Shown: positions 37,872 to 47,251, counted from the first letter of the stretch. The stretch is DNA of 64,000 nt from Pseudomonas sp. BN417 (GCF_029871205.1 NZ_SSOJ01000160.1:14007-78006); one strand, 5' to 3'. Notes: generated by a model from the letters alone, not told the origin. A program made the numbers and translations.

Positions 37872-39311
37872 ATGACCACAATACTTCTCGAAAGCCGATC
37901 GGCACTTCACGAAAGCCGCTCAGCACGCTTTGCCATGCGTTGCTCGAACTGGGCGGAACGCTGGTTCCCCGACTCCTGGGTCTTCGCCGCAGTCGCCGTG
38001 CTGCTGGTGACGATCGCCGCCCTGGCCATGGGGGCACCGGCCAGCCAGGCCGCCAAGGCCTTTGGCGATGGTTTCTGGAGCCTGATTCCCTTCACCATGC
38101 AGATGGCCTTCGTCGTCATCGGCGGCTATGTGGTCGCCAGCTCCGGCCCGGCCTCGCGGCTGATCGACCTGCTGGCCCGCGTACCGAAGAATGGCCGCTC
38201 GGCGGTGTGCTGGGTGGCGCTGATCTCCATGGTGGCCTCGCTGCTGAACTGGGGCCTCAGCCTGGTGTTCGGCGGCCTGCTGGTGCGCGCCCTGGCTCGC
38301 CGTGAAGAGCTGAAGATGGACTACCGCGCCGCCGGTGCCGCCGCCTACCTGGGCCTGGGCGCCGTCTGGGCCCTGGGCCTGTCGTCCTCGGCGGCGCAAC
38401 TGCAGGCCAACCCGGCCAGCCTGCCGCCGTCGATCCTCGCCATCACCGGCGTGATCCCCTTCACCGAGACCATCTTCCTCTGGCAGTCGGGTGTGATGTT
38501 GCTGGCGCTGATGGTGGTGTCCCTGGTGATCGCCTACATGACCGCCCCCAGCGCAGCCAGCGCGCGTGACGCCAAGTCGTGCGGCGTGGACCCGAGCTTC
38601 ACCGCGCCGCCGCAGGTCAAGCCGACCCGTCCGGGCGAGTGGCTGGAGCACAGCCCGCTGCTGATCATCCTGCTGGTGGTGCTGGCCGGTGGCTGGCTGG
38701 CCCAGGAGTTCGCCAGCAAGCCGGCGATCACCGCCATTTCCGGGCTGAATACCTACAACCTGCTGTTCATCATGGCCGGTGCGCTGCTGCACTGGCGTCC
38801 GCGCAGCTTCCTCGACGCCGTGGCCCGTGCGGTGCCGACCACCACCGGGGTGCTGATCCAGTTTCCGCTCTACGGCTCCATCGCCGCCATCATGACCACG
38901 GTGAAAGGCGTGGACGGCTCGACCCTGGCGCACCACATCTCCACCTTCTTCGTGCAGATCGCCAACCACGACACCTATGCGCTGCTGATGGGCGTGTATT
39001 CGGCCGTGCTGGGCTTCTTCATCCCGTCCGGCGGTGGCAAGTGGATCATCGAGGCGCCCTACGTGATGCAGGTGGCCAACGAGCTGAACTACCACCTGGG
39101 CTGGTCGGTACAGATCTACAACGCCGCCGAGGCGCTGCCGAACCTGATCAACCCCTTCTACATGCTGCCGCTGCTGGGCGTGCTGGGCCTGAAGGCGCGC
39201 GACCTGATCGGCTTCTCCTTCGTCCAGCTGCTGGTGCACATACCGCTGGTAATGGTGCTGCTGTGGGCGTTGGGCACGACGCTGGCGTATGTTCCGCCGG
39301 TCATGCCTTGA
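37872..39311 (+). CDS. atoE: Short-chain fatty acid transporter
   Basis: A 479-residue inner-membrane permease of the AtoE/TIGR00366 family, with about 12 hydrophobic segments, e.g. SWVFAAVAVLLVTIAALAMG, MQMAFVVIGGYVVASSG, WVALISMVASLLNWGLSLVF and the C-terminal LPLLGVLGLKARDLIGFSF. It is expected to import acetoacetate, butyrate and similar acids for DhcAB/AtoB, matching PA2002. GAGGTAACCC precedes the ATG. Its last codons and stop (ATGCCTTGA) lie inside a 32-bp sequence that is repeated exactly 2.06 kb downstream. Confidence 0.93.
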   Translation: MTTILLESRSALHESRSARFAMRCSNWAERWFPDSWVFAAVAVLLVTIAALAMGAPASQAAKAFGDGFWSLIPFTMQMAFVVIGGYVVASSGPASRLIDLLARVPKNGRSAVCWVALISMVASLLNWGLSLVFGGLLVRALARREELKMDYRAAGAAAYLGLGAVWALGLSSSAAQLQANPASLPPSILAITGVIPFTETIFLWQSGVMLLALMVVSLVIAYMTAPSAASARDAKSCGVDPSFTAPPQVKPTRPGEWLEHSPLLIILLVVLAGGWLAQEFASKPAITAISGLNTYNLLFIMAGALLHWRPRSFLDAVARAVPTTTGVLIQFPLYGSIAAIMTTVKGVDGSTLAHHISTFFVQIANHDTYALLMGVYSAVLGFFIPSGGGKWIIEAPYVMQVANELNYHLGWSVQIYNAAEALPNLINPFYMLPLLGVLGLKARDLIGFSFVQLLVHIPLVMVLLWALGTTLAYVPPVMP

Positions 39312-39324
39312 GGGTAGGGCGGGC
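39293..39324. repeat. 32-bp direct repeat, left copy
   Basis: TCCGCCGGTCATGCCTTGAG through GGCGGGC, covering the atoE 3' end. Identical to 41357-41388. The two copies bound the segment with the broken ABC exporter gene. Confidence 0.95.
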
Positions 39325-39340
39325 TTCCCTCTCCCCCCGG

Positions 39341-39366
39341 CCCCTCTCCCGCAAGCGGGAGAGGGG
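39341..39366. repeat. CCCTCTCCC/GGGAGAGGG repeat, copy 2
   Basis: CCCCTCTCCCGC-AA-GCGGGAGAGGGG, a perfect 12-base-arm hairpin, preceded by CCCTCTCCCCCCGG. It lies just inside the left 32-bp repeat. Confidence 0.85.
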
Positions 39367-39417
39367 AGTTTATCCGTGCCGCCTGCCAGACTTGCGAGGA
39401 CTGTCAGGCGCGCGTCA

Positions 39418-39441
39418 CCCCTCTCCCTTCAGGGAGAGGGG
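39418..39441. repeat. CCCTCTCCC/GGGAGAGGG repeat, copy 3
   Basis: CCCCTCTCCC-TTCA-GGGAGAGGGG followed by CAGGGGGAGAGGGG. It lies 43 bases before the exporter pseudogene's stop codon and may serve as its terminator. Confidence 0.85.
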
Positions 39442-39484
39442 CAGGGGGAGAGGGGCTTCGAGGCAGGGCTCAGCAATCGGCCGT

Positions 39485-41149
39485 TCAAGTCAGGGCTATG
39501 GCTTGCGAACCAAGATCAATCACCTCGTCCGCCATGGCCCTGGACGCGTCTCGATGAGTAATCAGGATCAAGGTGTTGATCCTGGACTTCAGGAACCCAA
39601 GAACCCTTGCTTCCGTTTCGCCATCCAGTGCAGAGGTAGGCTCGTCCAGGATCATCACGTCTTTCTTGCGCAGCGCGGCCCTTGCAATGGCGATTCGCTG
39701 ACGCTCTCCCCCCGACAGAGAGCGATTCTCGCCACCCGCGATCAGCTCCAGGCGGCTGTAATCATCCTCGCAGCCGAAATCGAGTCCCAAGGCATCAAGA
39801 GCAAGCGTCAATTCGTCATCGCCCAACTGATCTTCGGTGCCATAGAGCAGGTTCTCGCGAACGGTTCCTGAAAAGATGAACGGGTTCTGCGAGACGACGC
39901 TGACCCGATCCATGATGGTTTTCGGCGAGAGCCTGGAAACGTCCGTCCCCATGAACCTGATCGTCCCTTCATATTCGCGATTCAAGCCGAGCAGGACGTT
40001 GACCAGCGTCGTCTTGCCGCTGCCGGTAGGGCCTCGGACGGCATAGGTCTTGCCATTTTCGATCCTGAAGCTCAGCGGTTCTCCTTTGTTCGTTCTGTAC
40101 GAACGGACTTCGAACAAGACGCTTCCATCTCGAACTTCGTCCTTGTCGGCATCCGTCTCCGCGAGGTCGAAGTACTTCAAGCCTGCCTCGAGGGCCAGGT
40201 ATTCGCGTTTCAGGCCAACCAGGGAACTGGCGACAATCGCGAACGGCGTTGTCAGCTGGACGATATAGGAGGCCACCATGACAAAGTCACCAACCCCGAA
40301 ACTCCCATAGATCGCCATATACGACGAGGCCAGGGTGAAACAAAGCAGGACAAGGCCGATCGCGATGACCTAGGTGCCCAGCAGGATCGCCGTCCTGGCG
40401 TTTGCCTTGAAAACGGCGGTGGCATGCTGGTTGATGATGGGCTCGAGCTTCCGCGATTCCTTCGCTTTCGACAGGTTGATGCTGATTTCGTGGTTGGCGT
40501 CCAGCTTCTCTACCAGAAAAGCGGAAAGCTGGTTCGTGGCTTCAAAAGTTTTCCGGTAGACGTCCCGTGTTTGCTGAGATACCCAGAGCGCGACACAGAA
40601 CAAGGCCATCATGGCGATAAGAAACAGCGTCGAGAAAACGATGCTGGTCGCTTTCCAGAGGACCAGGAACACGAAGGCAAACTCGAACAGCATCGGCGTA
40701 AGCGTCCAGAACAGCGTGTCGTTGATCTGGCCGAAGCTGCTCATCGATCTGTCGAAGTCAGATAGGACTTCGCCTTTCGAAAGGCTTTGTTGCCTGTGCA
40801 GCGGGATGCTGAGCAGGCAGTCGAACAGGGATCTGTAAAAGGCTGTGTCGCATCGCACCATCACACGGGATGTAGCGATGTGCTTGATCCACTGCATCGC
40901 GTTACAGAAAGTCCAGGAACATGCATAGGCGGCCACGAAGGTGAATACCGTGGCAGCTTCTGCATCGGAGCTGCTGAGGAGGTCGGCGGCTTCACGTAGG
41001 AAGAGTGGAACCAATGCACTGAAGAGGGAAAGCAGCAGCGTGGAGATGAAAACCAGGAAGAAGTCCCTTGGGAAGCTGAGGTACTCCGATCCTATGATTT
41101 TCAGTGCCTTGGCATAGGGGACCGCAAAATCCTCGAACAACGTCTTCAT
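39485..41149 (-). pseudogene. ABC exporter (TMD-NBD) interrupted by an in-frame amber codon
   Basis: Two frames on the minus strand, 41149-40370 and 40369-39485, are in the same phase and separated only by TAG at 40370-40372 (LLGT-stop-VIAIGLVLL). Read through, they give a 554-position half-size exporter: six hydrophobic segments in the first part (DFFLVFISTLLLSLFSALVP; VVFLVLWKATSIVFSTLFLI-like) and an intact ATPase in the second (Walker A GPTGSGKTT, signature LSGGERQR, Walker B DVMILDEPTSALD, H-loop ITHR). The look is that of Atm1-like or peptide exporters. Base composition is visibly poorer in GC than neighbours, a sign of transfer. ATG 41149 chosen as start; its ribosome site is weak. One base change would restore the gene, so loss is recent, or the codon is suppressed. 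Confidence 0.88.
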
Positions 41150-41305
41150 CTGATTCACCGTCCCGGGTCCAAAGGATGAAAACAGGCATCGTCGGCCGAG
41201 TTTCAAGAATCGCCGGCAATCTGCGAGGGGGGGCAGAGCCGGGAGAGTGTCTGGGAGGGCTGGGTCGATTTGAAGGGGGTGTCCGTTGTTTCGGATCGGT
41301 CAGGG

Positions 41306-41324
41306 TGAAGACTTCATGTCTTCA
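41306..41324. promoter_or_regulatory. Inverted repeat upstream of the exporter gene
   Basis: TGAAGAC-TTCAT-GTCTTCA, 7-base perfect arms, 157 bases upstream of the exporter start. It is a likely operator or leader hairpin and belongs to the inserted segment. Confidence 0.5.
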
Positions 41325-41356
41325 GAGTATCGGAGGGAGGTATTCTGACGGCGTGG

Positions 41357-41388
41357 TCCGCCGGTCATGCCTTGAGGGTAGGGCGGGC
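41357..41388. repeat. 32-bp direct repeat, right copy
   Basis: Identical to 39293-39324, so it contains a second copy of the last codons and stop of atoE with no gene in front of it. It marks the right border of the exporter segment; the native sequence towards liuE resumes after it. Confidence 0.95.
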
Positions 41389-41401
41389 CTGGTAAGCGAT
41401 C

Positions 41402-41489
41402 GTAGGTTGGGCTGAGCTCCGCGAAGCCCAACGCATCGACCTCGACTGGAACACCGCCGTTGGGCCGCGCTGCGCTTGGCCCAACCTAC
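41402..41489. repeat. GTAGG...CCTAC intergenic repeat, copy f
   Basis: GTAGGTTGGGCTGAGCTCCG at the left and TTGGCCCAACCTAC at the right. Followed by AAAAAGGCCGCGCTCC-ATG-GGAGCGC (about 41491-41515), a hairpin with an A-run that, read on the minus strand, can terminate the liu operon. Confidence 0.8.
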
Positions 41490-41541
41490 AAAAAGGCCGC
41501 GCTCCATGGGAGCGCTGCCATAGGAGAAACGCTTGGCCGAA

Positions 41542-42447
41542 TCAACCTTGCTTCGCCAATATCGCCCGCGCCACCCTTGAGCCATTCTCCTTACCCAGCA
41601 CTGCGCAGATGCGCTGGCCGGCGTCCACCAACCTGCCCATGTCGATCCCGGTTTCGATGCCCAAGCCGTTGAGCAGGTAGAGCACGTCTTCGGTGGCCAC
41701 GTTGCCAGTGGCGCCCTTGGCGTAGGGGCAGCCGCCGAGGCCGGCGACCGAGCTGTCGAACACGGCGATACCCTCCAGCAGGCTGGCGTGGATGTTCGCC
41801 ACCGCCTGGCCGAAGGTGTCGTGGAAGTGGCCGGCAAGGCGGTCGCGCGGGACGCGGGTGCCGACCACGTTGATCAGGTGGCGGGTGGCGCCGGCGGTGC
41901 CGGTGCCGATGGTGTCGCCCAGGGACACTTCGTAGCAGCCCATGGCGTAGAGTTCGGCGGCGACGGCGGCGACTTGCTCGGCGGGAACATCGCCCTCGTA
42001 GGGGCAGCCCAGTACGCAGGACACATAGCCGCGCACGCTGATGCCAGCGGCCTTGGCCGCGTCCATCACCGGAACGAAGCGCGCCAGGCTCTCGGCGATG
42101 GAGCAGTTGATGTTCTTCTGCGAGAAGGATTCGGAGGCGGCGGCGAATACCGCCACTTCCTTCACCCCGGCTTCCAGGGCGGCCTCGAAGCCTTTCAGGT
42201 TCGGCGCCAGGGCGGCGTAGGTGACGCCGGCCTTGCGCTGGATCTGCGCGAAGACCTCGGCGGAGCCGGCCATCTGCGGCACCCACTTGGGCGAGACGAA
42301 GCTGCCCACCTCGATATAGCCGAGGCCGGCGGCGGTCAGGTCGTCCACCAGGCGTACCTTGTCGGCGATGCTGATGGGCTGTTTCTCGTTCTGCAGGCCA
42401 TCGCGGGGGCCGACTTCGACAAGGCGGACCTTGCTGGGAATAGTCAT
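41542..42447 (-). CDS. liuE: Hydroxymethylglutaryl-CoA lyase
   Basis: A 301-residue TIM-barrel lyase that splits HMG-CoA to acetyl-CoA and acetoacetate, the last step of leucine and acyclic-terpenoid breakdown. Markers: VEVGPRDGLQNEK with the metal-ligand Asp and the catalytic Arg, HFHDTFGQAVANIHAS with the two His ligands, and the catalytic cysteine in GLGGCPYAKGATGN. It is the last gene of the liuABCDE operon, 239 bases after liuD with two dispersed repeats between. Its product acetoacetate is what the dhc/ato/aacS genes next door consume. Confidence 0.95.
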   Translation of the reverse strand: MTIPSKVRLVEVGPRDGLQNEKQPISIADKVRLVDDLTAAGLGYIEVGSFVSPKWVPQMAGSAEVFAQIQRKAGVTYAALAPNLKGFEAALEAGVKEVAVFAAASESFSQKNINCSIAESLARFVPVMDAAKAAGISVRGYVSCVLGCPYEGDVPAEQVAAVAAELYAMGCYEVSLGDTIGTGTAGATRHLINVVGTRVPRDRLAGHFHDTFGQAVANIHASLLEGIAVFDSSVAGLGGCPYAKGATGNVATEDVLYLLNGLGIETGIDMGRLVDAGQRICAVLGKENGSRVARAILAKQG

Positions 42448-42482
42448 TGCGTCATCTCTCGATTCGGGGCGTTGGGCAATGG

Positions 42483-42566
42483 GTAGGGTGGATGTCGCTT
42501 TTTACATCCACCATGGTGCTCGATCTGAACACCGATGGTGGACATGAAAGGCGATGTCCACCCTAC
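42483..42566. repeat. GTAGG...CCTAC intergenic repeat, copy g
   Basis: GTAGGGTGGATGTCGCTTTT with TACATCCACC at the left and ATGTCCACCCTAC at the right. It lies inside the liu transcript between liuD and liuE. Confidence 0.85.
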
Positions 42567-42587
42567 GGGACCGTGGCCGTTCAGACC

Positions 42588-42671
42588 GTAGGATGGGGCG
42601 GGCGGCGTTCCGTGATCCCCGCGATACCCATCGCGGGGTTGATGGGTATCGCTCCGCTCCACCCATCCTAC
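42588..42671. repeat. GTAGG...CCTAC intergenic repeat, copy h
   Basis: GTAGGATGGGGCGGGCGGCG at the left and TCCACCCATCCTAC at the right with inner GATACCCATCGCGGGGTTGA hairpin (GATACCCATC / GATGGGTATC). It belongs to the ATGGG sub-family like the left half of copy d. Confidence 0.85.
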
Positions 42672-42686
42672 GATGGTGCCAGCACT

Positions 42687-44630
42687 TCAGGCCTCTTCCA
42701 GCTCGACGAGGGCGGTGCCTTCGTTGACCAGCTCGCCTTCGCCGCAATACAGCGCCTTGACCACGCCTGCGTGGGGCGCGCGGATGCTGTGTTCCATCTT
42801 CATGGCTTCGAGCACCACCAGGGCGGTGCCGGCTTCCACCTGCTGCCCGGCTTCCACCAGCACGCGCACGATACTGCCGTTCATGGGCGCCGTCAGCCCG
42901 CCGTGATGGGCGTGGCTGGCTTCCACTTCCTCGATCGGGTCGACGCGCTCGACGTTGCGCAGCTCGCCATCCCATTCGAGATACAGGGTTTCGCCACGGC
43001 GGATCGCCAGGTGCTGGCGGCGCAGGCCGTCCTGTTCCAGGGTGATGCGCTCGCCCTTGAGCAGGATCGGGCTGGCGGCCGTGCCGCGCAGACGGATCAC
43101 ATGGCGCTCGCCGCCGCAGGTCAGGTGCAGGTCGGTCTCGCTGGGCAGGCCGGCGCGCCAGCCGCTATTGCGGTTCCAGGGCGAGTGCGGGTCGTCGCCG
43201 CGCACGCGTTCGGCCTCGCTCTGGCGGAAGGCTTCGCCCGCCATCTGCCAGAACGCCTGGGGCAGGGCGGCCGTGGCGGGCAGCAGCTGCTCCTGGTGGC
43301 GGGCGATAAAGCCGGTGTCCAGCTCGGCGGCGGCGAAGGCCGGGTGGGCCAGCACGCGACGGAGGAAGGCCAGGTTGGTCCGGAAGCCCCCCACGGCGGT
43401 TTCGTCCACCATGGCCAGCAGGCGCTGGCGGGCTTCCTCGCGGGTCTCGCCCCAGGCGATCAGTTTGGCCAGCATGGGGTCGTAGAAGGGCGATACCTCA
43501 TCACCCTCGGCCACGCCGCTGTCCACCCGGCGGCCCGGGCCGGCGGTGGCTTCGCGGTAGAGCGCGAGGCGGCCGCTGGCGGGCAGGAAGTCCTGGTCCG
43601 GGTCTTCGGCGTAGAGGCGCACTTCGATGGCGTGGCCGATCAGCGGCACCTGCTCCTGGGTGATGGGCAGGGCCTCGCCACGGGCGACGCGGATCTGCCA
43701 GGCCACCAGGTCGAGGCCGGTGATGGCTTCGGTAACCGGGTGTTCCACCTGCAGGCGGGTGTTCATCTCCATGAAGAAGAAGTCGCCGCGCTCGTCCAGC
43801 AGGAATTCCACGGTGCCGGCGCCCACATAACCAATGGCCTGGGCGGCACGCACGGCGGATTCGCCCATGGCCCTGCGGATTTCGGGGGAGAGTCCGGGGG
43901 CCGGCGCTTCTTCCACCACCTTCTGGTGGCGGCGCTGGATGGAGCAGTCGCGTTCGTTGAGGTAGAGGCAGTTGCCGTGGCTGTCGGCGAACACCTGGAT
44001 TTCCACGTGGCGCGGCTTGAGGACGTATTTCTCCACCAGCATGCGCGAGTCGCCGAAGGCCGACTGGGCTTCCCGCTGGGCGGAAGCCAGGGCTTCGGCC
44101 AGTTCGCTTTCCTGTTCGACTACCTTCATGCCCTTGCCGCCACCGCCGGCGGCGGCCTTGAGCAGCACCGGGTAGCCGATGCGCTCGGCGGCGTCGCGGA
44201 AGGTTTCCAGGTCCTGGGCCTCGCCGTGGTAGCCGGGCACCAGGGGCACGCCGGCGGCCTCCATCAGCGCCTTGGCGGCGGACTTGCTACCCATGGCGTC
44301 GATGGCGCTGGCCGGCGGGCCGAGGAAGATCAGCCCGGCATCGGCGATGGCGCGGGCGAATCCGGCGTTCTCCGAAAGGAAGCCGTAGCCGGGGTGGATG
44401 GCCTGGGCGCCGCTGGCCTTGGCGGCGGCGATCAGCTTGTCCACCAGCAGGTAGCTCTCCGCCGGTTTGGCGCCGCCCAGGTCCACGGCCATGTCGGCCT
44501 CGCGCACATGGCGGGCGTTGCGGTCGATGGCGCTGTGCACGGCCACGGTACGAATGCCGAGGGCCTTGGCGGTGCGCATGACGCGGCAGGCGATTTCGCC
44601 GCGGTTGGCGATCAGCAGGGTGGTGATCAT
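42687..44630 (-). CDS. liuD: Methylcrotonyl/geranyl-CoA carboxylase biotin subunit
   Basis: A 647-residue alpha subunit with, in order, the biotin-carboxylase N-terminal domain (LLIANRGEIACRVMRTA), the ATP-grasp domain (LLKAAAGGGGKGMKVV; MEMNTRLQVEHPVTE), the BC C-terminal domain, a BT-like linker and the biotinyl domain with EAMKMEH, K611 being the biotinylated lysine. It carboxylates biotin and passes CO2 to LiuB for 3-methylcrotonyl-CoA. The start at 44630 has GGAG 9 bases before, and liuC ends 2 bases upstream, so translation is coupled. Confidence 0.95.
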   Translation of the reverse strand: MITTLLIANRGEIACRVMRTAKALGIRTVAVHSAIDRNARHVREADMAVDLGGAKPAESYLLVDKLIAAAKASGAQAIHPGYGFLSENAGFARAIADAGLIFLGPPASAIDAMGSKSAAKALMEAAGVPLVPGYHGEAQDLETFRDAAERIGYPVLLKAAAGGGGKGMKVVEQESELAEALASAQREAQSAFGDSRMLVEKYVLKPRHVEIQVFADSHGNCLYLNERDCSIQRRHQKVVEEAPAPGLSPEIRRAMGESAVRAAQAIGYVGAGTVEFLLDERGDFFFMEMNTRLQVEHPVTEAITGLDLVAWQIRVARGEALPITQEQVPLIGHAIEVRLYAEDPDQDFLPASGRLALYREATAGPGRRVDSGVAEGDEVSPFYDPMLAKLIAWGETREEARQRLLAMVDETAVGGFRTNLAFLRRVLAHPAFAAAELDTGFIARHQEQLLPATAALPQAFWQMAGEAFRQSEAERVRGDDPHSPWNRNSGWRAGLPSETDLHLTCGGERHVIRLRGTAASPILLKGERITLEQDGLRRQHLAIRRGETLYLEWDGELRNVERVDPIEEVEASHAHHGGLTAPMNGSIVRVLVEAGQQVEAGTALVVLEAMKMEHSIRAPHAGVVKALYCGEGELVNEGTALVELEEA

Positions 44631-44632
44631 TG

Positions 44633-45427
44633 TTATTGCTCCTGCCAGGACGGTTTGCGTTTTTCCAGGAAGGCGCGCAGGCCCTCCTGGCCTTCGGGGC
44701 TTACACGGATGCGGGCGATGGCGCTTTCGGTGTAGCGGCGCAGCGAGGGGGAGAGGGCGCCGCTGGCCACTTCGCGCAGCAGGTCCTTGGTGGCGCTCAT
44801 GGCTTGCGGGCTGTTTTGCAGCAGGTTGGCGGTCCAGCCGCTGACGGCTTCGTCCAGTTCCTCTGCCGGGTAGCACTCGGCGAGCAGGCCCAGTTCGCGG
44901 GCGCGTTCGCCGCTGAAGCGTTCGGCGGTCAGGGCATAGCGGCGCGCGGCGCGCTCGCCGATGGCCTGGACCACGAAGGGGCTGATCACCGCCGGGGCCA
45001 GGCCGATGCGCACCTCGGAGAGGGAGAACTGCGCGTCGACAGCGCCGATAGCCATGTCGCAGCAACTGATCAGGCCCAGGGCGCCACCGAAGGCCGCGCC
45101 TTGCACCACGGCCAGGGTGGGCACCTTGAGGTGGTAGAGGTTGTACATCACCTCGGCCAGCTCGCGGGCGTCATCCAGGTTGGCGGCGTAGTCGAGCTGG
45201 GCGGATTCCTGCATCCAGGCCAGGTCCGCGCCGGCGGAGAAGTGCCGGCCACGGCCGCGCAGGACCAGGAAGCGCACATTGGCGGCGGCCTTGACCGCGT
45301 CCAGGGCGAGGATCAGCTCGCGGATCATCCCGGCGTTGAAGGCGTTGTTCTTCTCCGGACGGTTGAGCCAGAGGGTGGCGACACCGTTGGCGGCGATGTC
45401 CAGTTGCAGGGTGTTGAAGTCGGTCAT
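44633..45427 (-). CDS. liuC: Methylglutaconyl-CoA hydratase (enoyl-CoA hydratase family)
   Basis: A 264-residue crotonase. The oxyanion-hole parts GRGRHFSAGADLAWMQE and VQGAAFGGALGLISCCDMAI are intact. It hydrates 3-methylglutaconyl-CoA to HMG-CoA between LiuBD and LiuE. The start at 45427 is preceded by AGGA at a usable distance. The 182 bases between it and the liuB stop hold an unusual hairpin-rich repeat (45490-45601), so the liuB-liuC junction is longer than the tight liuC-liuD one. Confidence 0.93.
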   Translation of the reverse strand: MTDFNTLQLDIAANGVATLWLNRPEKNNAFNAGMIRELILALDAVKAAANVRFLVLRGRGRHFSAGADLAWMQESAQLDYAANLDDARELAEVMYNLYHLKVPTLAVVQGAAFGGALGLISCCDMAIGAVDAQFSLSEVRIGLAPAVISPFVVQAIGERAARRYALTAERFSGERARELGLLAECYPAEELDEAVSGWTANLLQNSPQAMSATKDLLREVASGALSPSLRRYTESAIARIRVSPEGQEGLRAFLEKRKPSWQEQ

Positions 45428-45489
45428 GGTCGATCCTGTAGGGTGCGCCGTGCGCACCGGGATGCCTGGGTAGCGGAGAGGGCTGGCTA

Positions 45490-45601
45490 CCCTCTCCCCC
45501 GGCCCCTCTGGACTCGCCACATCCATGTGGCTCGGCCTTCGGCCAGCTCTTCGAGCTGCCCAAATCGGCTGTCCTGCCGATTTGTCCGAAGGGAGAGGGG
45601 A
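45490..45601. repeat. CCCTCTCCC/GGGAGAGGG repeat, copy 4, split by four tandem hairpins
   Basis: CCCTCTCCCCCGGCCCCTCT at the left and AAGGGAGAGGGGA at the right are halves of the repeat. Between them lie four consecutive perfect dyads: CCACAT/ATGTGG (45517-45530), GGCC/GGCC (45534-45544), AGCTC/GAGCT (45545-45557) and AAATCGG/CCGATTT (45562-45583). The stretch lies in the liuB-liuC transcript and could slow RNA decay or transcription. Confidence 0.8.
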
Positions 45602-45609
45602 GCTGTTTA

Positions 45610-47217
45610 TTACATCCGGAACACACCAAAAGTGGTCCGCTCGATCGGGGCATTCAGGCTGGCGGACAGGGCCAGGCCCAGCACGTCGCGGGTCTGCGCC
45701 GGATCGATCACGCCGTCGTCCCAGAGCCGCGCGCTGGAGTAATAGGGGTGCCCCTGGCGCTCGTACTGCTCGAGGATCGGCTGCTTGATCCGTGCTTCGT
45801 CTTCCGCGCTCAGGTGGTGGCCGGCGCGTTCGCTCTGCTCGCGCTTGACCTGGGCCAGCACGCCGGCGGCCTGCTCGGCGCCCATCACGCCGATCCGCGC
45901 GTTGGGCCACATCCACAGGAAGCGCGGGTCGTAGGCGCGGCCGCACATGCCGTAGTTACCGGCGCCGAAGCTGCCGCCGATGATCACGGTGAACTTCGGC
46001 ACCTTGGCGCAGGCCACCGCCGTCACCAGCTTGGCGCCGTGCTTGGCGATGCCGCCGGCCTCGTACTTCTGGCCGACCATGAAGCCGGTGATGTTCTGCA
46101 GGAACAACAGCGGAATGCCGCGCTGGCAGGCCAGTTCGATGAAGTGCGCGCCTTTCTGCGCGGCTTCGGCGAAGAGAATGCCGTTGTTGGCCAGGATGGC
46201 GATGGGGTAGCCGTGGAGGTGGGCGAAGCCGCAGACCAGGGTGGTGCCGAACAGGGCCTTGAATTCATCGAACTCGGAGTCGTCCACCAGGCGGCCGATG
46301 ACTTCACGCACGTCGAACGGCTGCTTGGCGTCGGCCGGGATCACCCCGTACAGCTCCTCGGCCGGATGGCGCGGCAGCAGCGGTTCGCGGCGGTTCAGCT
46401 CGCCCTGCTTGCGCCAGTTGAGGTTGGCGATGCAGCGGCGGGCCAGGGCCAGCGCGTGTTCGTCGTTCTCGGCGTAATGGTCGGCCACGCCCGAGGTCTT
46501 GCAGTGCACATCGGCACCACCCAGGTCCTCGGCGCTCACCACTTCACCGGTGGCGGCCTTCACCAGCGGCGGGCCGGCGAGGAAGATGGTGGCCTGGTTG
46601 CGCACCATGATGGTCTCGTCGGACATGGCCGGCACATAGGCGCCGCCGGCGGTGCAGGAACCCATCACCACGGCGATCTGCGGGATGCCCATGGCGCTCA
46701 TGTTGGCCTGGTTGAAGAAGATCCGCCCGAAGTGCTCGCGGTCCGGGAATACCTCGTCCTGGCGCGGCAGGTTGGCGCCGCCGGAGTCCACCAGGTAGAT
46801 GCAGGGCAGGCGGTTCTCGCGGGCGATGGCCTGGGCGCGCAGGTGCTTCTTCACCGTCAGCGGGTAGTAGGAGCCGCCTTTCACCGTGGCGTCGTTGGCC
46901 ACGATCATGCATTCCACGCCCTCTACGCGGCCGATGCCGGCTACCACGCCGGCGGCGGGCACGTCCTCGCCATAGACCTCATGGGCGGCCAACTGGCCGA
47001 CTTCGAGGAAGGCCGAGCCCGGGTCCAGCAGGCGGTTGATGCGCTCGCGGGGCAGCAGCTTGCCGCGCGAGGTATGGCGCTCCTGGGCCTTGGCGCCGCC
47101 GCCTTCATGGATGCGGCCGAGCAGCGTGTGCAGGGCGCCGACCTGTTCGAGCATGGCCGCGCTGTTGCGGGCGAACTCGGGGGAACGGGGGTTGATCTGG
47201 GTGTGCAGGATGGCCAT
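45610..47217 (-). CDS. liuB: Methylcrotonyl-CoA carboxylase carboxyltransferase subunit
   Basis: A 535-residue beta subunit, the length known for P. aeruginosa LiuB. The two crotonase-like halves are seen: [36 protein letters not shown] in the N-half and [40 protein letters not shown] in the C-half, which bind the acyl-CoA and carboxybiotin. It acts with LiuD. The start 47217 gives the family N-terminus [13 protein letters not shown] classical REP sequence lies in the 104-base gap to liuA. Confidence 0.95.
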   Translation of the reverse strand: MAILHTQINPRSPEFARNSAAMLEQVGALHTLLGRIHEGGGAKAQERHTSRGKLLPRERINRLLDPGSAFLEVGQLAAHEVYGEDVPAAGVVAGIGRVEGVECMIVANDATVKGGSYYPLTVKKHLRAQAIARENRLPCIYLVDSGGANLPRQDEVFPDREHFGRIFFNQANMSAMGIPQIAVVMGSCTAGGAYVPAMSDETIMVRNQATIFLAGPPLVKAATGEVVSAEDLGGADVHCKTSGVADHYAENDEHALALARRCIANLNWRKQGELNRREPLLPRHPAEELYGVIPADAKQPFDVREVIGRLVDDSEFDEFKALFGTTLVCGFAHLHGYPIAILANNGILFAEAAQKGAHFIELACQRGIPLLFLQNITGFMVGQKYEAGGIAKHGAKLVTAVACAKVPKFTVIIGGSFGAGNYGMCGRAYDPRFLWMWPNARIGVMGAEQAAGVLAQVKREQSERAGHHLSAEDEARIKQPILEQYERQGHPYYSSARLWDDGVIDPAQTRDVLGLALSASLNAPIERTTFGVFRM

Positions 47218-47251
47218 CTGGCGCGCTCCGTCGAGTGTTGGCACTACCTCT

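Noticed and set aside
37693-37875. Small ORF upstream of atoE
   Set aside because: Overlaps the atoE start codon, lacks a ribosome site and has no family features.
39485-40318. Treating the ATPase half of the exporter as an independent gene
   Set aside because: The frame is continuous with the upstream membrane half except for one TAG; the internal Met lies within the membrane domain and has no ribosome site.
42447-44735. 762-residue plus-strand open frame
   Set aside because: Antisense shadow of liuD; no family features.
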